Assembly: GCA_029959085.1 (NCBI GenBank)
Contig: JARWIR010000018.1
Coordinates: forward strand, 1,364,001-1,428,000
DNA from: Nemophila menziesii
Lineage: Eukaryota; Streptophyta; Magnoliopsida; Boraginales; Hydrophyllaceae
DNA length: 64,000 bases
Direction of reading: 5' to 3'
Part shown: positions 51,301-64,000 of the stretch, in pieces
How positions within the stretch are numbered: the first letter of the stretch is position 1
Layout: each line of letters begins with the position of its first letter
Notes under the pieces: model-generated
The model's database searches: none
What the model saw: the letters and a program-made list of their open reading frames with translations, nothing else
What the model was told of the DNA's origin: nothing
Position numbers and translations under genes: made by a program

Positions 51301-54300
51301 GTCGGATTTAAAAATTTGTTAAATTTTGGGTACTACAATTCTAAAATAAATCATCCATGCTAAGAAAGAAAACCAACACAAGCAATAGTTCATGTGTATG
51401 AAACTAATGTTCCATGGTGCATAGGGCCAGTGAGACTGTGGCACTTATAGTTAAAATTTGTCCAAGTTTCCTTTTGTTTCTTCATATATATGAAAAATAC
51501 AATGACCCAAACTAACTTAATCTTTAACAAATATTAGTGATCCAACTTGACAGGTGCAATCACAATAACTATTGGGTCCTTATTTTGAAAATACATAATT
51601 ATCAATTATCAAGGGACATCTCTACTAATTAATAACCACATTGAAACTATGTGATATTTACAAAAAGGATAATGTAAGTTTTCATATTGATTTATTCAAC
51701 ATTAATTTGGGTTTAGACCCAAGTGATATATATTTGGTTGAGGATCAATATTCAGTTTTACAATATCTAATATCGCATTCTCAGGGTACACTTTATTTAT
51801 AAGTGAGTTAAATTTAAATATTGCTATAAAGTTAATTTTTTTTAATTATACATATAGTTATAAGTTTCTTTTCTATGGATCAATATTTTTCATGAATTAA
51901 TTTTCAGTTATTAGTTTTCAGATTACACGATAACCAAGATGATAAAATTAGTATTATTATGATGAATCTTAAATTATAAGATTATAATTTCTTGAGATAT
52001 GTTAGTCTAAACTAAATAATTTTTTTTTTAAAATTTAAGATAATATAAAATTGAATCAATATTAATAATATTTTAATAAATATATATATATTTACAAGAT
52101 TCTTTATTAATATCGCAATCTTTAAATTGTTATATAATCGTTGACCTAATTCTAAGTAAAAATTATTTCAATAAATAGTGGATAATTCCTCACGCAAAAT
52201 TAATATATTTTAGTATGATATTTTATTTTAGGAAATTTCGATTTTAAATTTAATAGCTCATAAATCTTTATTGGTCATATACACAATATTTATTTTCTAA
52301 TTTAAGAACTCTTTGATCTACTTAAAAGTAGGATGACTCAAATCCAATTCCAGATAAAATAATCAAATTTATATCCATTTTTATCAGATATGACGTAGAG
52401 GATGCGGTTTAGCTGCGTTTAGTCTTCATCCCCAATCACGACTTTAAATAATATTATAAATAATTTTTAAATATTATAAAATTGAATACAGAATTGGTGA
52501 GATGCAATATATACGTATTAGGGTATATAGTAATAAACTATACAATAATTGGTACATTATTTATGAAATAGTTTTAGTTGGTCGATACCATATATAAGTA
52601 TTATGTGTAGATTTTAAAAATACTATCGAATACTTATCAAAATCTAAAGAAAAATTTATTTCTCTACTCTTCAAATGAAACTAATATGTACATTAACAAT
52701 AAGTCTAATCTTATATTTTAGGAAATATAGATTTCAAATATATTAGTTGGTTATATATTAATTAGCCACTCACACACCAATGAATTTCTAACTGAAGAAC
52801 ACTTTGATCGAATTATTAGACAATTTAATATAAAAAAACTTATAATAATTAAATCAATTTAGATTTAAAAATTTAATAAATTTTGGGTACGACAATTCTA
52901 AAATCTAGCATGCATGTTAAGAAATAAAAGCAACATTGGAAATAGTTCATGTGTTTGAAACTAATGTGCCATAGTTTATAAGGCCAGTGAGACAATGTGG
53001 CACTTGTCGTTAAAATTTGTCCAAGTTTCCTTTTGTTTCTAATTCTATATGAATAATACAATGACACCAACTTAAACTTGGACAAATATTAGTGATACAC
53101 CTTGATAGGTGCAATCACAATGACTATTGGGTCTTATTTTGAAAATACATAATTATCAATTATCGAAAGACATCTCTACTAATTAATCAAGGCATAGAAA
53201 CTATGTATAATCTACATAATGGTTAATGTTGGTCTTTATATTGATTTATTTAACATAATTTTGGGTTTATCCCCAATTAATATATATTTAGTTGAGCTAT
53301 GCATATTAAGTTTTACAAGATCTATATAGCATTCTTAGGTACGTTCTATTTATGAGTGATTTAGATTTATATATTGTGTTAATGTTAAGAAATTTTTAAT
53401 TATACGTGTTGTCATAACTTTATTTTCTATGGATCAATATTTTTCATGGATTAATTAGCATTTATTTGTTTAAGATTACACGACGACCATGATGATAAAA
53501 TTTGTATAAAGATGATGAATCTTAAATTAAAAGATTATAATTTATTCAGATATGTTAATCTAAACTTAATATAATTTTTTTAAAACTTAAAACAATATAA
53601 AATTAAATTAAAAAGAATATTATTTTAAAATATAGATATATATTTACAAGATTATTCATTAATATCGCAATCATTAAATCATTATCTAGTCAATGACCAA
53701 ATTCTAAGTAAAAATTGTTTTCATAAATAGTGGATAAATTCCTTAAGCGAAATTAATATATAAGTATGACCCTTTATTTTAGGAAGTTTAGATTTTGAAT
53801 TTAATTGCTCATATATAATCATTAATCATTTACACAATAATTATTTTTTAATTCAAGAACTCTTTGATTTACTTAAAATTAGGAAGACAACATATCGTAC
53901 ATCTCCAAATCCACAAAAATAATCAAATATGTATCCATTAACAATCACATGTCATAATTATTTACCAGATCTATATCAGCGACGGATGTGGTTTAGCTAA
54001 TCATGACTTTATATAATATTATAAATTATTTTTAAATATTGTAAAATTAACTACAAAATTATTGGAATACCATGTATACGTATTAGGGAATATAATAATA
54101 GACTATACAATAATTGGTACTTTATTTACGAAATCATTTTAGTTGGTCGATACCATATATAAGTATTATGTGTAGATTAAAATACTATCTAATCCTTATC
54201 AAAATCTAAAAAAATATTATTTCTTTACTCTTCAAATGAAAGTAATATGTACATTAACAATAAGTCTAATATTGTATTTTAGGAATATAATTTTTTTATA

Positions 54301-56691
54301 TATTAGCTGGTTATATATTAATTAGTTATTCATACAACAATTAATTTCTAACTTAAGAACACTTTGATCGGATTATCAGACAATTTAATCTAAACCAAAG
54401 TTGGTTTAATTAAATCAAGTCGAATTTAAAAATTTGTTAAATTTTGGGTACTACAATTCTAAAATCTAGCATGCAAGTTAAGAGGGAAAACCATAATTGG
54501 ATAGTTCATGTGTGTGAAACTAATGTGCCATAGGGCATAGGGTCAGACAGTGTGGCGCTTATAGTTAAAATTTGTCCAAGTTCCTTTTGTTTCTTTATCT
54601 ATATGAACAATACAATGACCCCAACTTAATCTTGGACAAATATTAGAGATACACCTTGAGAGGTGCATTCACAATGACTATTCGGTCCTTATTTTGAAAT
54701 TACATAATTATCAATAATCGAGGGACAACTCAACTAATTAATCAATACATAGAAACTATATGATATCTGCACAATGGATAATGTTGGTCTTCTTATTAAT
54801 TTATTCAACATAATTTTAGGTTTTTCCCCAAATAATATATATTTGGTTGAACTATCAATATTTAGTTTTATAATATCTAATATAGCATTCTTAGTATATG
54901 TTCTATTTATGAGTGATTTAAATTTAGATATTGTGTTATAGTTAAGAAATTTTTAATTATACATGTAGTTATAAGTTTCTTTTCTATGGGATCAATATTT
55001 TCATGAATTAATTATCAGTTATTTGTTTTCATATTGCACGATGACCATGATGATAAAATTTGTGTATAGATGATGAATCTTAAATTATATGATTATAATT
55101 TTTTGAGATATGTTAGTCTAAACTTAATATAATTTTTTTTAAACTTAAAATAATATAAAATTAATTCAACAAGAATATTATTGAAAATATAAATAAATAT
55201 TTACAACATTCTTCATTAATATCGTAATCTTTAAATTGTTATATAATCATTGACAAAATTCTAAGTAAAAATTATTTCCCTAGATAGTGGATTATATAAG
55301 TATGATCTTTTATTTTAGGAAATTTTGATTTTAAATTTAATACCTCATAAATCTTTATTAGTCATTTACACAACAATTATTTTCTAATTTAAGAAACTCT
55401 TTGATCTACTTAAAAGTAGGATGACACAAATCCGAATCAAGAAAAAATAATCAAATTTATATCTATTTTTATCATATCTGTATCCGTAGAGGATGCGGTT
55501 TAGCTGCGGTTAGTCTTCATCCCCAATCACGACTTTAAATAATATTATAAATAATTTTTAAATACTATAAATTGACTACAGAATTAGTGAGATACCATAT
55601 ATACGTCTTAGGGAATATAGTAATAAACTAGACAATAATTGGTACTTTATTTATGAAATAATTTTAGGTTGTCGATACCATATATAGGTATTAAGTATAG
55701 ATTTTAAAAATACTATCTAATACTTATCAAAATCTAAAGAAAAGTTTATTTCTCTACTCTTCAAATGGAACTAATATGTACATTAATAATAAGTCTAATC
55801 TTATATTTTAGGAAATATTGATTTCAAATATATTAGTTTGTTATATATTAATTAGCCATTCACACTCCAATAAATTTTTAATTGAAGAACACTATAATCG
55901 AATTAACAATCTAATCGAAAACAAACTTAATATAATTAAATCAATTCAGATTTAAAAATTTATTAAATTTTGGGTACGAGAATTCTAAAATCTAGCATGC
56001 ATGTTAAGAAATAAAAGAAACATTGGAAATTGTTCATGTGTTTGAAACTAATGTGCCATAGTGTATAAGTCTCGTTAAAATTTGACCAAGTTTCCTTTTG
56101 TTTCTAATTCTATATGAACAATACAATATCACCAACTTAAACTTGGAGAAATATTAGTGATACACCTTGATAGGTGCAATCACAATGACTATTGGGTCTT
56201 ATTTTGAAAATACATAATTATCAATTATCGAAAGACATCTCTACTAATTAATCAATGCATAGAAACTATGTATAATATACACAATGGATAATGTTGGTCT
56301 TTATATTGATTTATTTAACATAATTTTGGGTTTATCCCCAATTAATATATATTTAGTTGAGCTATGCGTATTCAATTTTACAACATCTATATAGTATTCA
56401 TAAGTACATTCTATTTATGAGTGATTTAGATTTATATATTGTGTTAATGTTAAGAAATTTTTAATTATACATGTAATTATAACTTTATTTTCTATGGATC
56501 AATATTTTCCATGGATTAATTATCATTTATTTGTTTAAGATTACACGACGACCATGATGATAAATTTTTTATAAAGATGATAAATCTTAAATTATAAGAT
56601 TATAATTTATTCAGATATGTTAATCTAAACTTAATATAATTATTTTAAAACTTAAAATAATATATAATTAAATTAAAAAGAATATTATTTT

Positions 56692-56725
<34 letters not shown>

Positions 56726-59700
56726 CAAGATTATTCATTAATATTGCATTCATTAAATCGTTATCTAGTCATTGACCAAATTCTAAGTAAAAATTGTTTC
56801 CTTAAATAGTGGATAAATTCTTCAAGCGAAATTAATATATAAGTATGGTCCTTTATTTTAGAAAATTTAGATTTTAAATTTAATAACTCATAAATAATCA
56901 TTAGTCATTTACACAATAATTATTTTTTAATTCAAGAACTCTTTGATCAACTTAACAGTAGAATGACAATAGATAGTACATATCCAAATCCAGAAAAAAA
57001 AATCTATATCCATTAACAAGCGGATCTTAGAATTATTTAGCAAGATATGGTTTAGCCAATCACGACTGTAAATAATATTATATATCATTTTTAGATATTA
57101 TAAAATTAACTACATAATTAGTGGAATGCCATATATATGTATTAGGGAATATAGTAATAAACTAGACAATAATTGGTACTTTATTTATGAAATAATTTTA
57201 GCCGGTTGATACCATATATAAGTATTATGTGTAGATTAAAATACTATCTAATCTTTATCCATATCTAAAGAAAAGATTATTCTCTACTCTTCAAATGAAA
57301 CTAATATTTATACTAACAATAAGTCTAATCTTATTTTAGTAAATATAGATTTTAAATATATTAGCTGGTTATATATAAATTAGTCAATCACACAACAATT
57401 AATTTCTAACTAAAGAACACTTTGATCTGATAATTAGAAAATTTAATCTAAAACAAACTTGTTATAATTAAATCAAGTCAGATTTAAAAATTTGTTAAAT
57501 TTTGGGTACTACAATTCTAAAGTCTAGCTAGTATGCAAGTTAAGAAAGAAAATCAGTATTGGCAATAGTTCATGTGTTTGAAACTAATGTGCCATACTGC
57601 ATAAGGCATAGGCAGTGAGACAGTGTGGCACTTGTAGTTAAAATTTGTCCAAGTTTCATTTTGTTTTTTTGTTACATGGGAGACCAAAGGTCAGGAAAAC
57701 AAGATAAAAGCAATTAGGCTAGAACATCTTGGAATAACCCCAGGCTATAAATCAACGTAGACGTTTTTCAACCGAATCTATCCCTTGTGATTATACTTTA
57801 TAACCCTCTAGGTGGGTCTATGTGGGTGCAAAAGGGCTCGTCTTGTGAAATTCCTCTATGTGTAAGCCAATCCGCACACTTATTCTTTTCTCTATACACC
57901 CCTTTAAATGAAAAATCCTTATTACGAGCCGCCAAACCTCTTATCTAATTGAATTCCAAAATGATCTCACCTAACTCCCATGAGTCTACTTCCACCTCTA
58001 AGTCCTTGATTCCCATTTCCTCCACCATTTGTAGTCCTTCGTAATGTTCAACGATCTCAACAACACCAGCCAATCCATGATTTATTCTCATCGAAAATCC
58101 GCACATCTAGTTTCCCTCTTTATCCCGGATTACATTTCCACCACCTTCCATATTCCTCTATTTAGTAAGGCCTATTTGGTTTGGACCAACCAATCAAATT
58201 AACATATCTCATACTAGTTAGTGATTTACCCAAATTATTTTCCCAAGCCGTGATATAATTTTGAGCCCGGTAAATAGCATTCCGTAGAACCTCCTTACCA
58301 TTGGGGAAGTTACAGCCCTTGAAACCACATCATTCCGTTCTACCAAAATTGTCTCAATTAATGTGTAAAAAATACGTTCCATATTTGCCAGAGAAAAGGC
58401 CAGTGTTTGATAAGTTTTTTGCCCACCAGTAGCTACTGATCTGTTCCAAGATAGGACTCTAAATGCATACACCCGTTACCAACGGTATATTCTTCATTTA
58501 CATGGATCTCTAAGTTATGTGAACTGTCCATCCTTACAAATAAGGGGGAATGATACCTACATTGCGTTGATGAGCTGCTGCTGATCAACGGCTGCTGATA
58601 GTTGACGAACTGTTGCTGACTAGTGTCCTGAGTTGATGCAGGCCTGGTTCAGATGAAACTGGTAGCTGAAAACCGAGGGCCCCTGAAACGGCGAGACCCC
58701 CACTGTCCAACATGGATTGAAGCTCGTCTTATGCATATTTGGCAAAGAACCCTTTAACAGTTGACCCAGAGAGTTAACAGTAATGTTTTCCATAATTGCA
58801 TTCGAGGTCCCAGAAAGAAATGAATTATCACATAGGTTAGAAATAAAATTTCCACATATATCAGTGCCCCCAATACTCGCCTCTTTTTTAACTTCATCCC
58901 ATATCCTGGCCACTAGCACGCATGAACAATAACAATATCCCCACTCTTGGAAAATTTATTTCTTGTAGCAAGACTCTCATGAATAACCCTCCAGACTAGC
59001 ACTCTCGTTTTTTGGGGGAATTTAAGCTTCCATGCTTTGTCCCATGCCATATCCACCTCACTAACTATCCCCGACTGATTTAACAGTGTAGGCCCCATGA
59101 ACCTCTAACATCCAATTGTTTCCATTCGAACACTAGAAAATTCGAGTAACTTGGATGGAGCAAGGAGGTGCTGAAAACTATCACAATCCCAAGGCCCATC
59201 GCTTGTAACATAATCACTAACTTGTCTGAATTTATCTGCTTCCTCCAAAGTACTTGTGACACGCTTAATCAAAGCCGAATCTCCTAACCAAACATCCAGC
59301 CAAAAGAAAACCCTCCGCCTATTATACGTAGACCATCGGGATCTCTGTCTAAGTACGAGAATACCTTCGACAATGGTCCTAGGAATACACGAATCAATAG
59401 GTTTAGATGAATAGTGAAGAGCATTCGCCTTGAAATATTTCAGTCTCATAATAGTAGTCCATAAGGTGACTCGTGGTGTATCACTTTCCAACCCAACTTT
59501 CCTACTAGCATTATATTCATATCTTGCTAGACGGAAACCAAGTCCACCCACTCTTTTAGGTCTACACACGTCCTTTCAAGCAACCCAGTTAATGCGATTC
59601 AGTTCTTCCAATATACCACAAATAAATCACACTTGCATAATATACATAGGAATTGCGCGTAACACTAAGTGAGTAGAAGTTATCCGACCGCTAACGCCAA

Positions 59701-60122
59701 GAAGCTGCTTTTCCACTTCAAAAGTTTCTTCCTAAGCCCATTGATGAATTCACCATAAAAAGCTCTTGTCTTCTTCTGGAAAGGATGGTAACCCTAAGAT
59801 ATTTTCCCAAACCCTCTGATCCTTCTATAGCCGCTTCTGAAGGTAATACACGAAGTCATCCCTTCATCTCTATTATTCGAAAAATAGATAATGATTTATC
59901 TTTGTTGATCGTTTGCCCCGCATACAGAACATATCCAGCCAGCATATCCTGCAAAAGATCAAGATTATCAAAAGTGACTTCCACAAATAAAATGATATAT
60001 ATTATCAGCAGAAAATATATGAGAGATAAGAATCCCCCTTGAATTAAGCTGAAGAGCATGCCATGTACCCTCCACCACGAGTTGTTGTATAAGGATCCAT
60101 AACCTTTCCATGCAAAAGATAA
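45320..60122. repeat. Satellite block 2 (complete, 14,803 bp)
   Basis: Monomers T1 45320, T2 46855, T3 48365, T4 49911, T5 51464, T6 53023, T7 54578 and T8 56088, then the LINE copy from 57667. It differs from block 1 by private deletions, for example near 47,125 (T2), near 47,785 (T2) and near 49,890 (T3), and by many substitutions. Confidence 0.92.
57667..60122 (-). mobile_element. 5'-truncated LINE in satellite block 2
   Basis: 2,456 bp, with flanking duplication at 57651-57666 (one substitution) and 60123-60138. It is almost identical to the block 0 copy except that it lacks the 71-bp duplication and has a private 1-bp deletion at about 58,323. That deletion breaks the frame that encodes ERNDVVFKG in the other copies. 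Confidence 0.93.
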
Positions 60123-63100
60123 AAGTTTCCTTTTGTTTCTTTACATATATAAACAATTCAAAGACCCCAACTTAGTCTTGGACAAATATTAGTGATGCAC
60201 CTTGAGAGGTGCAATCACAATGACTATTGGGTCATTATTTTGAAAATACATAATTATCAATTATCGAGAGACAACTCAACTAATTAATCAAGACATAGAA
60301 ACTATGTGATATCTACACAATGGATAATGTTGGTCTTCTTATTGATTTATTCAACATAATTTTAGGTTTTTCCCCAAATAATATGTATTTGGTTGAGCTA
60401 TCAATATTCAGTTTTATAACATCTAAAATAGCATTCTTAGCGTATGTTCTATTTATGAGTGATTTAAATTTAAATATTGTGTTAGAGTTAAACAAATATT
60501 AATCATACATGTAGTTATAAGTTTCTTTTCCATGGATAAATATTTTTCAAGAATTATTTATCAGTTATTTGTTTCCATATTGTGCGATGACCATGCTGAT
60601 AAAATTTGTGTAAAGATGATGAATATTAAATTATATGATTATATTTTTTTGAGATATGTTAGTCTAAACTTAATATAATTTTTTTTAAACTTAAAATAAT
60701 ATAAATTAAATCAACAAGAATATTACTTTAAAATATAAATATTTACAAGATTACTCATTAATATTGCAATAATTAAATCATTATCAAATCATTGACCAAA
60801 TTCTAATTAAAAATCATTTTCCTAAATAGTGGATATATTCCTTAAGCAAAATTAATATATAAGTATGAAAATTTATTTTAGGAAATTTAGATTTTAAAAT
60901 TTATAGCTTATAAATCATCATTAGTCATTTACATAACAATTATTTTCTAATTCAAGAACTCTTTGATGTACTTAAAAGTACGATGACAACAGATCGTATA
61001 TATCCAAATCTAGAAAAAATAATCAAATCTATATTCATTAACCATCGGATTTTAGAATTATATGCCAGTATTAACGACGGATGCGGTTTAGCTAGCGGTT
61101 AGTGTGCTATCCCAATCATGGCTTTAAATAATATTATAAATTATTTTTAAGTATTATTCAAATTAACTACAAAATTAGTGGGATACCATATATACGTTTT
61201 AGGCGATATAGCAATAAACTAGACAATAGTTGGTACTTTATTTGTGGAATAATTTTAGTTGGTCGATACCATGCATATATGAGTAAAATACTATCTAACC
61301 TTATCCAAATCTAATGAAAAGTTTATTTCTCCACTCTTCAAATGAAACCAATATGTACACTAACAATAAGTCTAATCTTATATTGTAGGAAATATAGATT
61401 TTAAATATATTAGGTGGTTATATATTAATTAGCCATTCACACAACAATTTATTTCTAACTGAAGAACACTTTGACAGGATTATTAGACCATTTAATCTAA
61501 GAATTTGTTAAATTTTAGTTACAACAATCCTAATATCTAGCATGCAAGTTAAGAAAGAAAACCAACATTGGCAAAAGTTCACGTGTGTGAAACAAATGTG
61601 CCATAGTGCATAGGGCTAGTGATATAGTGTGTCACTTGTATTTAAAATTTATCCAACTTTCCTTTTGATCTTTATCTGTATGAGCAATACAATGACCCAA
61701 ACTTAATCTTAGATAAATATTAGTGATACACTTGAGAGGTGCAATCGCAATGACTATTGGGTCCTCATTTTGAAAATACATAATTATCAATTATCAAGGG
61801 ACATCTCTACAAATTAATACCGACATAGAATCTATGTGATATCTACACGATGGATAATGTTGGTCTTCATAATGATTTATTCAACATAATTTTGGGTTGA
61901 TCCCCAGTTAATATATATTTAGTTGAGCTATCAATATTCAAATTTACAAAATCTTATATAGCATTCTTAGGATACTCTCTATTTATGAGTGATTTAAATT
62001 TAAATATTGTGTTAAAGTTAAGATATATTTAATAATACATGTAGTTATAACTTTCTTTTTAATGAATCAATATTTTCAAAGAAGTAATTATCAGTTAATT
62101 GTTTCTAGATTACACGATGACCATGATGATAAAAATTAGTATAAAGATGACGAATGTTAAATTATAACATTACAATTTCTTGAGATATGTTAGTCTAAAT
62201 TTAATATAATTTTTTAAAACTTAATATAATATAAAATTAAATTAACATAAATATTATTTTAAAATATATATAAATATTTACAAGATTATTCATTAATATC
62301 ATAATTATTAAATCATTATCTAATCATTGACCAAATTATAAGAAAAAATTATTTCCCTAGATAGTGGATAAAATCCTTAAGCAAAATTAATATATATGTA
62401 TGATACTTTATTTTAGGAAATTTAGATTTTAAATTTAATAGCTCATAAATCATCATTAGTCATTTACCCAACAATTATTTTCTAATTCAAGAAGTCTCTG
62501 ATCTACATAAAAACAGATAGTACATATCCAAATTCAAACACAGTAATCAAATCTATATCCATTAACCATCGGATCTTAGAATTATTGATGTGGTTCTGCA
62601 TCCCCAATCACGACATTAAACATTATTATAAATTATTTTTAAATATTATAAAATTAACTACAGAATTAGTGGGATACCATATATATGTATTATGCAATTG
62701 TAATAAACTAGACAATAATTTGTACTTTATTTATGAAATAATTTTATTTGGTCGATACCATATACAAGTATTATGTGTATATTAAAATACTATATAATCC
62801 TTATCTAATGAAAAGTTTATTTCTCTACTCTTCAAATGAAACTAATACGTAAACTAACAATAAGTTTAATCTTATATATTAGGAAATATAGAATTTAAAT
62901 ATATTAGCTGGTTATATATTAATTAGTAATTCACACAACAATTAATTTCTAACTGAAGAACTCTTTGATCGGATTATTAGACAATTTAACCTAAAACAAA
63001 CTTGTTATAATTAAATCAAGTCGAATTTAAAAATTTGTTAAATTTTGGGTACTACAATTCTAAAATCTAGCATGCAAGTTAAGAAAGAAAACCAACATTG

Positions 63101-64000
63101 GCAATAGTTCATGTGTGAAACAAATGTGTCATAGTGCATAGGGCCACTAAGATAATGTGTCACTTCTAGTTAAATTTTGTCCAAGTTTCTTTTTGTTTCT
63201 TTATCTATATGAACAATACAATGACCCCAACTTAATCTTGTACAAATATTAGTGATACACCTTAAGAGGTGCAATCACAATGACTATTGGGTCCTCCCTC
63301 TGAAAATACATTATTATCAATTATCAATGGACATCTCTACTAATTAATCAAGACATAGAAATTGTGTGATATCTACACAATGGATACTGTTGGTCTTCAT
63401 ATTGATTTATTCAACATAATTTTGGATTTATTCACAATTAATGTATATTTGGTTGAACTATCAATATTATTTTACAACATCTACATAGCATTATTAGGGT
63501 ACGTTCTATTTATGAGTGATTTAAATTTATATATTGTGTTAAAGTTAAGAAATTATTAATTATACATGAGTTATAACTTTTTTTTTCTATAGATCAATAT
63601 TTTTCATGAATTAATTATCAGTTATTTTTTTCAGATTAGACGATCACCATGATGATAAAACTTGTATAAAGATGATGAATCTTAAATTATAAAATTAAAA
63701 TTTCTTCAGTTATATTAGTCTAAACTTAATATAATTTTTTTAATAGTTAAAATAATATGAAATTAAATCAAGAAGAATATGATTTTAAAATATATATAAT
63801 ATTTACAAAATTATTCATTAATATCGCAATCATTAAATCGTTATCTAATCATTGACTAAATTGTAAGTAACAATTGTTCCCCTAAATAGTGGATACATTC
63901 CTTAGGCGAAATTAATATATACGTATGATCCTTTATTTTAGGAAATTTAGATTTTAAATTTAATAGCTCATATATAATCATTAAACATTTACACAACGAT
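60123..64000. repeat. Satellite block 3 (partial), nearly identical to the start of block 1
   Basis: T1 60123, T2 61655 and T3 63183 (cut by the window end). It aligns with 30452-34329 at a constant offset of 29,671 bp, with no net indel and only a handful of substitutions that I could find, such as those near 62,077, 62,692 and 62,992. Block 2 is clearly more distant from both. Confidence 0.9.

Larger units (their letters stand above)
22524..64000. repeat. Long-monomer satellite array with higher-order repeat structure
   Basis: Tandem units of 1,510-1,566 bp run from about 22,524 past the window end. Taking the AAGTTTCC site as the register, units start at 23307, 24830, 26351, 30452, 31984, 33512, 35068, 36621, 38176, 39735, 41245, 45320, 46855, 48365, 49911, 51464, 53023, 54578, 56088, 60123, 61655 and 63183. 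Neighbouring units are clearly diverged, while units one block (about 14.8 kb) apart are nearly the same. That is the hallmark of a higher-order repeat, here of eight monomers (T1-T8). The best-conserved part of the monomer is the stretch around GTGCAATCACAATGACTATT and the following AATACATAATTATCAATTAT. I do not recognise the family. Confidence 0.95.

Noticed and set aside
22524..64000. CRISPR array, telomere repeat or rDNA spacer as an explanation for the tandem repeat
   Set aside because: Units are 1.5 kb, AT-rich and diverged, with no short direct repeats and spacers, no TTTAGGG-type units and no rRNA sequence.

Overview
This window is repeat-rich plant nuclear DNA, most likely from a flowering plant and probably a eudicot. 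It holds plant L1-type LINEs with an ORF1 zinc knuckle and an APE/RT/zf-RVT/RNase H ORF2, a Ty3/gypsy element primed by tRNA-Asp, a Ty1/copia remnant and AT-rich long-unit satellite DNA. I found no intact host protein-coding gene, tRNA, rRNA or CRISPR. The species cannot be named from the sequence.

Layout. 1-1.6 kb is AT-rich and holds a (TA)n microsatellite; its minus strand may carry the 5' leader of a gene lying left of the window. 1.6-8.1 kb is a decayed, nearly full-length LINE on the + strand (ORF1, then ORF2 with endonuclease, RT, zf-RVT and the first residues of RNase H). Most of its nonsense codons sit where tryptophan is expected. 8125-19163 is an LTR retrotransposon on the minus strand with 2.7-kb LTRs that look about 98% alike. 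It has one long intact gag-protease ORF, but RT, RNase H and most of integrase are gone. A GC-rich array of hairpins and a broken accessory ORF follow. The element cuts the LINE inside RNase H, yet neither a target-site duplication nor the rest of the LINE lies on its right. 19.2-22.5 kb is AT-rich with a Ty1/copia RT fossil.

From about 22,524 to the window end (at least 41.5 kb) lies a tandem satellite with monomers of 1.51-1.57 kb, arranged as a higher-order repeat (HOR). Eight diverged monomer types (called T1-T8 here) recur in fixed order. A 2.5-kb 5'-truncated LINE in opposite orientation sits at the same site in every block and is flanked by the same 16-bp duplication. Complete blocks measure 14,868 and 14,803 bp. 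A further level is visible: sequence around the first LINE copy and the start of the next block is repeated almost base for base 29,671 bp downstream, so the most recent copying involved two blocks together. The left-most block holds an extra hybrid T8/T7 monomer, a direct trace of unequal exchange.

The mobile elements do not work together as a pathway. The picture is a heterochromatic region built by nested insertion, decay and unequal exchange. The most notable features are the LINE-marked long-monomer HOR array with its two-block super-period, and the pol-less LTR element that still keeps an open gag-protease frame and a hairpin array.
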